DNA from: Amblyornis subalaris
Taxonomy: Eukaryota > Chordata > Aves > Passeriformes > Ptilonorhynchidae
DNA length: 64,000 nt
Direction: 5' to 3'
NCBI GenBank assembly: GCA_018881555.1
Contig: JACAXG010000034.1
Location: 1,684,615-1,748,614 of the forward strand
The position numbers and the translations under genes were made by a program. Positions 48,201 to 58,760 of the stretch are shown piece after piece. The notes below the pieces were generated by a model. That model saw nothing but the letters and a program-made list of their open reading frames with translations. It was not told where the DNA came from and ran no database searches. The first letter of the stretch is position 1; each line of letters opens with the position of its first letter.

Positions 48201-49060
48201 ACATGAGTGCAAAAAGTGTGCACATGTGTATTGAGTAAGGTCAGCTTCAGTAATTAGTAAAGAAAATAACAACAGAAAAATTTTTACCATGCAAGAGTGT
48301 CTTTTTTCACTTGCTGAAAAAGGCAGGGGCAGTTTAAGATGCAAGCTGGACAGTCAGTGACATGAGGTGTGGAGACATGGGCATTGTCAGCAGTGATAAG
48401 CCGAGAACAAATCTTTAGTACTTGCTTGCCATTAATCTTGCTGACATTTCTTTATGCACTAATTGAAATATTTCTTCTAATTCAGTGAGGTTTGAACTTT
48501 AGCACAAGTCGTTTTAACTCTGAGGAGAGCTCAGTAGTATATTCATGTTTGATCACAAATTTAAGCTAATACTAGAAACAAGGGGTTTATGTTTTCTTTA
48601 ATAGACATCCTCCTGTAATAGAAAAGGATACACTTTCTCTACAAATTTTTGCTCACTAATTTTAAAAGCTCTCTTCTCTAAGATACATGAATCTTCAAAG
48701 GCAATTTTCTAGATCATTATTAATTTGGTTTTTATCTCCTTAGAGAGTAAGGGTCACTAACTCATATGTCACTAAAATCAATAAAATTGTCCAACAGTGC
48801 TTGGAACAAGACCAAATATGCAGACAATGGCATAAACCCATTTTTCTGTAGGTTAAGTAATTTTTGTACATTTTAAATGTTATGGGAAATGTTTCTAAGA
48901 GCTTATTTTGCAAGTGTGGAATGTTCCCGGTGAAGCCTTTACTTCTTTTGTTTGGCAGAAATCATAAAATTGATCTTTCAGACAGTCTTCCCTCCATTGG
49001 CTTCCTAATTTCTTTATGTCTTTGTATCCTTATTTACTTTTCTTAAGGGACAGTGCCATG
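45263..49060. other. Non-coding stretch
   Basis: AT-rich DNA except for a GC-rich patch at 46820-46970 that holds a G-quadruplex motif. Frames of up to 139 codons (46674-47093 minus) are not recognisable. No RNA gene or repeat family is visible. Confidence 0.55.
46893..46920 (+). other. G-quadruplex motif
   Basis: Four G-tracts (GGG, GGG, GGGG, GGG) are separated by loops of 4, 7 and 4 bases, satisfying the standard G3+N1-7 rule on the plus strand. It is the only strict match I found in the window. Confidence 0.6.
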
Positions 49061-49080
49061 CATACGCATTTTGGTGGGGA

Positions 49081-49103
49081 GTGGTGGTGAAATAAACCAC
49101 CAC
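49081..49103 (+). other. Hairpin presenting an AATAAA hexamer
   Basis: GTGGTGGT (49081-49088) pairs perfectly with ACCACCAC (49096-49103), and AATAAA (49091-49096) sits across the loop. A GU/U-rich tract follows at 49111-49135, as at real cleavage sites. It could be a plus-strand polyadenylation site or an LTR R-region remnant. No upstream transcript is recognised. Confidence 0.3.
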
Positions 49104-50779
49104 ACTCTCTGGTTTCGTGTTCTCTTTTTTTCTTCACAATTTCAAAGTAGAGAAAGGTGGTAACTTGCCCCTGAGCCATCTAATTTCTCAGTTAACCAGA
49201 ACTTGTTACTGTCTTCAGGACCTGGATTTTTTGTTTTATTGCAAAATTATTCTGGAGATGAACATAAAGGTAGTCAACTATGTTGAGTAGTCAGACATCA
49301 TTGCTTCTGTGTCTTCCAGAATTCTCTTGAGATTAAATTTTTCAGTCTGACTGGAAAAAGAAGAAAAAGTTACTATGCAATGAAAGTGAAGAAACAAGGA
49401 AGAAAAACTTGAAAGTATTTTATTTTGCACATTACTTTTTTACCCACTGTGGGAAGCTTCCAAAAAAGAAATATTTTGATTCTGGTCTTCTTTAAGGTCA
49501 TTTCACTTTTTAATAGAAACACGTCACTACCAGGATGTCAAGAATTTGACATTTTCAGACAAGGCCCTGGTCTTTAACACATCCTGAAGATGTTTCACAT
49601 CTCAGACTTACCAACCTGGTGGGTCAAACAGTGGGGTGCAGCCAGGATTAGCCTTGGTTTGCTACTGCTGCGGGGAGGTGCCCTGATGAGATGAATAGTG
49701 ATTATAGATTCCTAATTCTGGTCGGAAATTGCACTGCAGTGCTGTCACCTTTCTAGAGAAAGCCCAAGAACAAAAACCCCGATTCAGTTAACACCTATGC
49801 CTTCATAGTATTATGTAAGTTCTTAGATGCCTTTAGTTTGTTAGACTCAAAGGTTCCAAGTCGGTGGAAAGCTGAGTCTTGGCAGTGAAGGGGAGATGGA
49901 GAATAGGGAGGAAATGTAAGCACAGTTATTCCTCTCACTGACAAGTTGAGTGAAGTTTTCATATGCTTCAAATAAAATCCTTATGGGGGTAGTGAGGAGG
50001 TGGGGAAAAGGCCTATAGGATAGCATCCTACACAAGGATGTCCTGGCTTGTGCATGCCCATGGTCTGTTTCTTCGTTCTTAAAAAGTGCAGCCTTGCTGT
50101 GGGCTGGGAGAGGTAAGATCCCCCACCACTGGTGGTTACAGCCCTGGCTATGATCTGGGAGAGCTGAGTCAGCGCTCAGTTACCTNTCTGCTTCCTAGAG
50201 CTGGGACAGGCCAGCTGTAAATGCTCCTACAGGTGCAGATCACCCTTATGGCTGATAATGCACTCAAATTCTCTGCTGAGATACAGAAAAATACTGTACT
50301 GTAGATATTCAGTCCAGTTCACATGGCCAAAGCCTTTTGTAGCACTCAAAGGCTGGTTCATAAGCTTTTCCCTACACGAACTGCATGCACATGTATCCCT
50401 TCTGCCTTTGCAGTGTAACTACATTGATCACATCCAAACACTGGATCAGTTGGTTTTTTAGCAGATTATGCTCCTATCCCTTAGGGAGGAAAAGAGACCT
50501 GGCATTTTGCAGCTTGGGTCTGTAAACATTGCATTTACTAAATATGTCACATACTTTGGGAAGTGGCAGATCCACCTTTCTCCTTGTTCAGCCCTGCCTG
50601 CCAGCCTATGTTTTCCTCTCGTAGTGTGTTTGTGTTACTTTGAAAGAGATTTTAAACTAATAAAAGGTCATATTAAAGCAACTCGGTATTAAGTGCAAGA
50701 GCTGTATGGCTTGACTACAAAGGGACAATTGGGGGAGGCTTAGTTTAATAAGATATTTGTAGCTTATTAATACGCATTA
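49104..50779. other. Non-coding stretch
   Basis: AT-rich DNA. A 13-bp palindrome (CCACCA-C-TGGTGG) lies at 50123-50135. Frames of 60-75 codons are not recognisable. Nothing else is seen. Confidence 0.55.
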
Positions 50780-51307
50780 CTACAATCCCTTCTCCCTTGT
50801 GAATACCCCACTCAGAGCAAATTGATCTTGGTTACTGTAGCTTTGTTCTGCTCTTCGGCCCCAGCACAGGCATTGGTTCTTGCAAAGTGTAATATATTTC
50901 AGACTCTCTGCGTTGACCCTCGGTTGACTCCTGAACTCTGAGTGCCTTTCTGTGGCTGGGACCCATGCTGCCTGCCTGGAGCCACTCTCGTGCAGAACCC
51001 AGTGCCCTCCACCTCCTTCATCCTGGGAGCAGGGACAGATTCTTCCCTTTGTGTCCTCAGGAAAGTGATCCCACTTCTTGGTTGCATCAAGAAGGCCAAA
51101 AGCAGCATTGTAGGTTGTCCTTACCAGGCTGGAGCTGTCAGCTCCTGGGTAAAAGAAGGCAGCAGCAGTCATTTCTCTAGAACAGTTGAAGGTTTTAGTG
51201 GGATGCAGTGGTTTTTGCTGCTGACACAGGTAGATGCTGCTGGTGTAATGTATTACTGGCCTGGAGGTAAGTAATACGCTTATGTAGGTATGGAATATGA
51301 CACACAC
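50780..51307. other. Segment open on both strands, ending in a splice donor
   Basis: The minus strand is open for 175 codons (50780-51307), the longest frame in the window. The plus strand is open at 50942-51274. On the plus strand, an acceptor-like site (pyrimidine-rich, then GAGCAG) at 51032 and a strong donor (GGAG then GTAAGT) at 51267 would bound a 234-bp segment, exactly 78 codons, open throughout. Neither translation resembles a family I know. A frame of this length is expected by chance once or twice in 64 kb, so I do not call a CDS. Confidence 0.2.
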
Positions 51308-54300
51308 CTTGGATACACCCTAAATATATGCCCAAAGAGAGGCGGAAAGCAGCAGATACTATTTTTGAGGCTCTCGCTTTTAAATGTAGGAAGGGAACAG
51401 AAATGAGCATCTTTTCAGCCAGCACTGACATATTAATCCTCTGAGCAGTAATGGTATTTTTGCCACTATACTGTGAGCAAGCATTGTCTGATCTACAGAT
51501 AGAGGAGCCTCCAGTGAAACAGTGTTGATTCAGCCCTGCCTTTTCACAGTCAGAGACACTCTCATAAGTCTTGGAAGAGATTATTTATCTAAACCAGAAT
51601 TAAATGCTTAATTTTTGGAGGCNGTGTGTAATCAGAATCACTCTTCCCATGTTACATTATACCTTCCAGTTCCAACACCTTCTAAATAGAATGAGATTGA
51701 GCTAGTCTTTCCTACTGTTCACGTTGCAAGACTATGAACGCCCTTTTCTCCAAGGAAGCGGTGAAATGTTGTGTTCTATGTTGTTATAAAATCCTGGAGA
51801 AACATTCATTTTTCTTCAGTAGCTAATGAATGCTGACACTTGTATCTTGTAGGTTACCAGACGTGCAAGAGACAGTAAAATTGGTCATTGTGATCCAAGG
51901 AGTGGGAAGCAATTATTTTCAATTTTTTTTTTTAACACTCCTTCTAATGAATCTGCAATATTCGCTGCTGTCAGTGCAGGCAATGCAACATCGCAGGTAA
52001 AATTCCCTGGTGTGTGGCTCTGCAAGATTTACACATAGTCAAACAATACCTTTCAGTACATGAACAACGACTCCATGCTTTGTTTTTTCACCTTATGCTG
52101 AGCAAGTCACAGAAATTTGCATGTAAAACACTTTCTGTACCGGCAGGTGTCTTTGCTTTGGCCTCTCACCAGTGAGTTAATCCAGACTTTTAAATTGTTA
52201 ATAACTGAAAAACTTTTAGATCCTGATGACTTGTATAATCAGTCACATAAATATAAAGTGTGTGGGAATTTGTACTCTGCAGGGATGGGAGGGACATGAG
52301 AGCCTTGGCAACTATGAATTAATTCACTGACTCCTTTCTACTCTCTTGTGCAATGTATACAAAATGCAGAAGCAAGTGAAAATAGTATTTTTTAGATACT
52401 TTTAAGAGAACACAATGTATTTTAAATTTCTGAAGACGATAGCTGTACAATCAAGGTAGTATTCGTAGTAGTAGGTAGAAGGTAGAAAGGAGGTATTTTT
52501 GAAATGAGTTTCAAAAATTGACTTTTTGGTACTGAGCAAAAATTATGCTAAACTATTAAGAAACTTGATTTTAGTAAACAAAAAGAAAAAACCCAGACTA
52601 ATTAAATTTAGTCAGCACATTTATCAAGAGAGGTCATCAGGGAAGAGCAGTAAGACAGTTCTTGGGAGCAGCTGTAATTGATCTGATCACCTTAGTCGCA
52701 ATGTGCGTGTGTGAAACTATTCAGAAATTGCTTATATGGAAGAAGTTAAGATTTAACTTACATTCCTTAAAATGAAGGAAGTCTGCCTGCTCTTAAGGAT
52801 TTCTGTTGAGGAGCATTGGGTGTATAGAAGCTGAATCTGTTGTGTATCTTTTCNTGGTCTTACAATATTTACTTACTGTTTTTTCCACATTTTTGCGTAG
52901 TCCTGGTTCAGTGTCTCGTTTTTCACCTTTTTTTGTATTAAATACTTAGTTATTCCTTTGAGGTACTTTTCTCTCGAAGCATTTGGAGTGCTCCATTCTC
53001 AGCTGGTTGAAGCTTCTGTACTCCCTGTTGTTTCAGTATATTCAGGTTTATTTATTCACATCAGCTTAGGATCAGGGCTTGGAGTAATAGAGGTTTGTTT
53101 TTTTTTAATATGAACTTAATATGTAAATGTTCTGGCATCTCTTAATGCTAAAGGTCGCCTGGCTGATTTTATTCTTTGGATTGCAGCAACACTTTGAAGA
53201 GTGTTAATTGATTGTAATTGTTTTACTTAATCAATTTCAGAGGATCAGGAACCTGTTTTATATGCTGGAGTTGTTTGCTTCCTGGCAGTTCACAGAAGTG
53301 ATGAAAACCACCTCAGGTCAATTGTTCCTTAATTTTAGGAGATTAAGGGGTTTGTATGTACTGGGTGACACTGGGTTTGGAATATGTTAGAGCTGAGCTA
53401 TGAGAGAGTATGGCTCCTTCATACACAAGCTGGAGAAAAATATCTAAAACCTGTTTGTACTCCACTTTTTTTTTTTTNTTATTTGAAGAGAAATAAAAGT
53501 GTGAAAGAGAGGAACCCTCTCTGGGCTTGATACTTTGAGCAGCATTGAAGGTTCTCTGATTGAGGACATCAGTGTTGTGCCAGGTTTGAATGATCAATGG
53601 TGATCCTTGAATGAAAGCTTGAGGCTTTTAAAATGCTGGGAAATATGTACCAGAGAGCCAAGACCCCCTTAGAGGTAGGGTGAAGTCCAAGGATTTCTGA
53701 GCAGGAACTCTCCTTTATGTGCATAGTGTTGTTTATTTGCTTAGGACAGTGCATCAAAGTGTTTGCGGGGAAAGTTTGTGAAGTATGGCCATGGAGTGAG
53801 CGCTAGGGGCAACTTTTGGAGTTCTTGGTAAGCAGACTTCATCTACCCAAAAATTTTTGGGAAAGAGGAAAAGTGTCTTCTCCTACTTCTTGTCCACTGC
53901 AATTTTATTTTCCCTATCTACCAGCCAAATAAAGTACATTTTCTGAGAACGGGCCAGTTAATGCATTGGATGTATCTTATTGTGTACGGGATGAAAGCAA
54001 AATTTCACTATAATTGGAACATAATACGAAGAAATTAGAAATCTTTGGCAAGTAAACATTTAAATCTACCAAAGTGACTTGTTCCATTAAAAACAAGGAG
54101 GAACTTAGGGTTTCATCACTGAGTCCCCAACACAGCCCATTGTACAATTTCATGGTCTGCTTGTCTTAAGCAAGGACTTTGTACATTAGAACATAAAGTG
54201 GGTTATTTGTTTCTTAAATGTGAAGTTGACTTTTGTTTCATAAACTTCAAATAAGCTGCAAGGCTTCCTTTTTCTCTCCTGAATGTGTATTTTTCTGGAT

Positions 54301-56150
54301 TTCAGGAACTTGCTGGATTTTTTTCCTCATGATTCTTGCTATCTATGAAGTAACATTCAAAATTAGCAGATGTTCAGATGAATTAAATAGCAAAATTCTG
54401 AGGGGAAATGGAAAAGGCTTCTGACCCAGAAGTATGGGTGGCTCGCTGAGGGAAATGCTATTAGCAGAAAATGGCAAGGAAGGTAGTTAATGTGAATCCC
54501 AGATTTCTGCTAGGAAGAGAAAAACAGAACTATCAATGAAATGAAATTACCTAAATGAGCAAGTCTGCATTTTTGGGCTAAACAGTACAAATCTCATGCA
54601 AGGGGGACTATGAATTAAAGGCAGCTGAGCATGAATTTGACCACGTAGTTGGAAACTATGCAGATGGAAGTGGAGGAGAAGAAGAAAAGAAAGAAGTAAC
54701 ATTCACTTTAAAATAATGAGTGAAAATTTAAAGCCTACAATATCAATAAAGGAGGAACTGCAGCACAGGTGCCTTTTCCTGGGCTCCTGGATTTCTTCAT
54801 TCTGCCCTTGCTGTCCCTCTCAGAGCCCTGTCTATGGTTTGTCTGCTCACATGTACTCATGCACAGATGTTTCCTCCTATGCTCCTGGGACCACTGGGAA
54901 TGAATGATGTTGCTGTTGGACCCAAAAACTGGGCAGAAATCAGGCATGGCTACCTGTTCTGCCTCCTTGCTTGTGCTTTAAGGCATGGATGATGATTTGA
55001 CATCTAATTGAAAATCAACTAAATTTAGGAGTCCTAGTAGTTGAGTCTTTAACCAGAGAAACTCAACAGCGAAAATCTTTCTGCTCAAATAAATAAAATC
55101 TGGTGAGGGTGGAAAATATGTCTAGAGAGAAGCAAAAGTAGCAGCATTTAGGCTGAGTGGTGAAGATTTTTGTGCCAAGCCCTGAATGTTGTCCTTTACT
55201 GCGTGGATTTTGAATGGGAGTAGGACTGTTCCTGGGAGACGTCCTGATCCCTTTCCTCTTGGGTGAAGTACCACTGCAATCCCTGGGTCTGTTGGGGGAT
55301 ATACATGGAGCAGAATTTTCAGGAGATGAAAAAAGAAACCCAAACAATGCACTATTTAAAAAAAAATATTTTAAAATTTATTTGTGGAAAAAATATTAGA
55401 CTTGTTCCAGGCTGCNAACTTCCAGAAAGAAACAAGAGTTAAACTACAGCACATTCCTTCTGATTTCATCTGCCTCACAAAAATCACAGATGCCTGACTC
55501 ATTTTATATACCTTTCTGCTGTTAAGACAGGCAGGAAATTCGAGAACAATATAATTGTCAGTATGATAAATGAGAAGGCAAAATACTGTTGAACAGTAGA
55601 GGACACCGGGTGTTATTATGGCCTATTGTTGCTATGAATAGAACCACCCAGACACCAATTAACATCTCATTGCTATGATTACTTGCTACAGTATCTGTTC
55701 CACTAATCAAACTTGCACCTTTTTAGTCCATATTTTGATTTCAAAAAGTTATACCAAGAAGAGATTACATTTATCTCAAATGCAAATAAATGTGAAGCTT
55801 AAGAAGCTAATTAAGTTTATAACCACTGAGAATAGCATTAAAAAGAAAATTAAATTGCTTGGTTTGGAGGAAAACCTTTTAGGAAACATTTGTTGAATAA
55901 ACATAAAAGAAATTCTCCTAATGTACTCTTATGCAAATAGTGTTCTGTTTATATTTTCCATATGCCAATCATATATAACTCTTATGATTTTTCCTTCACT
56001 AAACATTCCTCTTCATAGGAATATTTAGTACCAAGCACACAATATGTAGTAAGTATGACAGCTACATAACAGCAGCCTGCTGTAGTTTCCCAAACTTTAT
56101 GAAAATGACAATGCCATTACAAATATTTAGTAAATAATTACTTTTAGCAA
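51308..56150. other. AT-rich non-coding stretch
   Basis: Ordinary AT-rich DNA with short homopolymers (T-runs near 51927-51936 and 53466-53480, a purine-rich stretch at 54665-54698). Frames of 60-94 codons are not recognisable. No gene, RNA or repeat family is seen. Confidence 0.6.
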
Positions 56151-56202
56151 AGAGATGGAAATGAAGGATAAAGCCCATAAGATATTACTTTCCTGCTTTT
56201 TC

Positions 56203-56219
56203 TTTTTTTTTTTTTTTTT
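56203..56219 (+). repeat. Poly(T) run, 17 bases
   Basis: An uninterrupted T17 run preceded by pyrimidines. It sits just before a GC-rich patch, so it could be the complement of a poly(A) tail of a minus-strand insertion. No retrocopy is recognised downstream. Confidence 0.85.
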
Positions 56220-56269
56220 AATGGTCATAAAAGGTACCAGATTGAAAGCTCTGAAGAAAGAAAATTTCT

Positions 56270-57125
56270 GCTTGTGTGTCAGGCAGCAGTGCTGCAGAGT
56301 TTCTTGGGCTGGGCTCCATNTGCCACAGCACTGTGGTGTTGTCCCTGCTCTAACAGACTGCTAAGACACGTTCTGTCTGAAGTCAACAGGAAAACAAGGT
56401 TGGCTGAGCAGAGCCTGAAGTGTTCTGCTGGGTGATGTTGCTCAGCTCCTTGACAGTCTGAGCCTGTGCCCCAGCAGCACCTCAGCAAAGGAATGCCTGG
56501 GCTGCCTTCTGCCAGGAGCAGTCCTGGCTGGCACAGGTTGTGCAGCAGCTTGCTCCCCAGCCCAGGGCTCNTCTCTCATCCCAAATGGGTTAGCTGTGCT
56601 AGTGAAAGATAAAATTTCTGGCTTTGAAGCATTCCTCTGCATTAGAAAAACAACTTTTGAAGGAGAAATGGGATTTCATAGTCTCCAAGGCAAAAGCAGG
56701 GTGACATGGTTGCTGCTGGAAGAGTCCTGTGAATAGCACTGGCTTAGCTTCAGCTGCTCCTGGGTGTCTGTCCTACTCTCNCCTCTGGAGCAAGGCTCTG
56801 AGTGCGTCCTGCACTGCCTTTCCTTGCAGCCAGCCCTGGCTGTGCCGGGGTGCGAGGAGCAAAGCACGGTCTCTGTGTCCTTGTGCAAGTACATCTGGAG
56901 GGGAGGCTGGGGCCTGCTTTGGTTCTTGACTCCTGTGTGCCGTGTTTGAGGTTGGACAGTAGCAAAGCCAAGGGTGCTCACGGGGAGTGATGTCAGTAAA
57001 TCCTGGCTGCACTCTTGACTTGCCCATGGATGCTCTGGCTGGGCTGAGCAGTGGTTCTGCACTCTGCTGGCAACAGCTGTATTTCTGTGAGCTGGACACG
57101 ACGAGCGTGGGGGGGACACTGTTCT
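56270..57125. other. GC-rich patch, no gene recognised
   Basis: The longest GC-rich patch of the window (about 850 bp), with many overlapping frames on both strands (up to 147 codons on the minus strand at 56676-57119). They are rich in Ser, Pro, Gln, Cys and His, as expected from chance translation, and match no family. CpGs are sparse. TG and CA dinucleotides are abundant, consistent with an old methylated and decayed GC-rich segment. An unrecognised mobile-element body starting at the T17 run is possible. Confidence 0.35.
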
Positions 57126-58260
57126 GATGGAAATGCTGGATATTATGTCATTTCTGAGGCCTTAAAATTGTTATTTTTGTTAATCTTTAATACATGCCTT
57201 TATCTTGCTAGTGCTCACAGAACATCGCTTTCCCTGCAAGGGTTTCAATTATGGCTGAAATGTTTTGAAATGTGCCCCTAATGATCCATCATAATTTTTT
57301 TTAAAGGCTTTGGACATGGAAGAGCAGTATTGAACTTGGAGCTCGAATTTAGATATAATTTTTTTATAAAGCAGCTGACAGGTTTGCTGGATTAGTGTTT
57401 ATAATACTTATTGACATCCCATGATACCTTTCCATAGCTGAGCAGAGTTTAGATTGACTCTGGAGTATTAGTACTTGATGAAGGTAATCTGTTTTCTTGG
57501 CTGAAGCTCACAAACAAAGCAGTTAAATCCCCATTACAAATGGCTAAACNGGGACCCATTAAACTTCTTATAGGCCTGTCTCATTTCTATAGCCCTGAAA
57601 CATTTATAAAGGGCACTGTTAAAAATTTACAGAACCTTGAGACAGTGTCTTAAGCAAAGCTACTCTGTGTACACTACCTGAAAGACTCAGTCTTCTTTTA
57701 AAGAGTAAAATAAAAGTAGAAAAGAAAAACTTTTCTCATAAGCTTTGGCCTACAGTAACTGTTTTGGCTTCTCTTGATTTGTTTTCAAAGTTTCATAGAA
57801 AAATAGATGTTACAGGTAGTAAAAAAACAATTCATGCTTAAACTACCATAGGAAGGTGCCCAGGTTGGTTATTAATAATCAAACTGTCTTTGTTAATGTC
57901 TGTTTCAATTATTAGTTCTCCAATCACCCTTTTTATATGGGAAGTCACTCTGGAAATTGTTGGCACCGAATTTGAGATGAATATGGTAATAGTGGATGTA
58001 TCATGTTAATGAGAACTCTCATATTAAGAAATATAAGACACATTATTTTAATGATTCTACTGGCATCAAACCATGGAAGCCACAAAGTTATTTTTTTAAT
58101 GAATCAATCCCCACAGGCCAAAAGTAATTGTGTGAAAACTGTTGGGCTTTTTTTTTTATTCCACTAAAAGACAGCCTCAAACTGAAATTATACTTTTCAC
58201 TGGTTTAGCTGATGTTTTGCAATAATATCAGGTATTTTGTAAACCTCCAAAGAAAGAAAA
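57126..58260. other. Non-coding stretch with conserved-element-like texture
   Basis: The segment 57281-57640 is repeat-free and AT-rich, with an embedded MEIS-type TGACAG core (57377-57382) and homeodomain-like cores. The remainder is ordinary AT-rich DNA. No gene or RNA is recognised. Confidence 0.4.
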
Positions 58261-58275
58261 TGTTTAGGAGACCAC

Positions 58276-58760
58276 TGTGGTGGGGAGGTTGAGTCAGGCC
58301 TCCCAGTGCATGTCAATAAAGACGTGATAATTAGAGAGAGAAAAAGCAAAGCTTTAATTAGGCCACAGATTGTTTAAGTTGCATGGGTGAGCTGTCAGAC
58401 TGAGCTCATGGTGGATGATGGTGTCTTGGGAGAGAGCCTGTACCTCAGTGCATGGGGACAGTGGCATTTGGAGAGATTCTGTACCTCAGTGCGTGGGGAC
58501 AGTGGCTTTTATTTGTGTAACAGGGACATGGTAGTGGAAGGGGGAGGAGATGGCCAAGAGTAGAAAAGCACTATTGTCTAGTTTGGTTCATTATATTCGT
58601 CTTCTAGCCATCTTCTCTAAGAGTTTAATCTTCTGCTCAAGTATTTTAAAAATAAATAAATGAGCAGTTCTGTCTTTCTAAATATGGGAGCTGATGTGGG
58701 AGTGTGGGGAATAAAGAAACCACACTGTGTATATATTTTCTGGTTCCTGTGAATTTTGAT
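58276..58760 (+). mobile_element. Possible solo LTR or ERV fragment
   Basis: The segment starts TGTGGTGGGG and has an AATAAA at about 58315. It contains a 41-bp tandem duplication and a second AATAAA at 58710-58715 in a G-rich to CCACACT context. GC content and codon-free texture differ from the flanks. These are LTR-like traits, but I could not match a named avian LTR family, find target-site duplications or see any gag, pol or env coding. Treat as tentative. Confidence 0.2.
58428..58509 (+). repeat. 41-bp tandem duplication
   Basis: Two adjacent 41-bp copies (58428-58468 and 58469-58509) agree at about 36 of 41 positions. Their shared core is CTGTACCTCAGTGC followed by TGGGGACAGTGGC. The divergence shows that the duplication is not recent. 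It is a short minisatellite, possibly inside an LTR. Confidence 0.85.

Noticed and set aside
56676..57119. 147-codon minus-strand frame as a gene
   Set aside because: It lies in GC-rich DNA where several frames on both strands are open at once, contains an ambiguous base, and shows no domain, signal or splice context.
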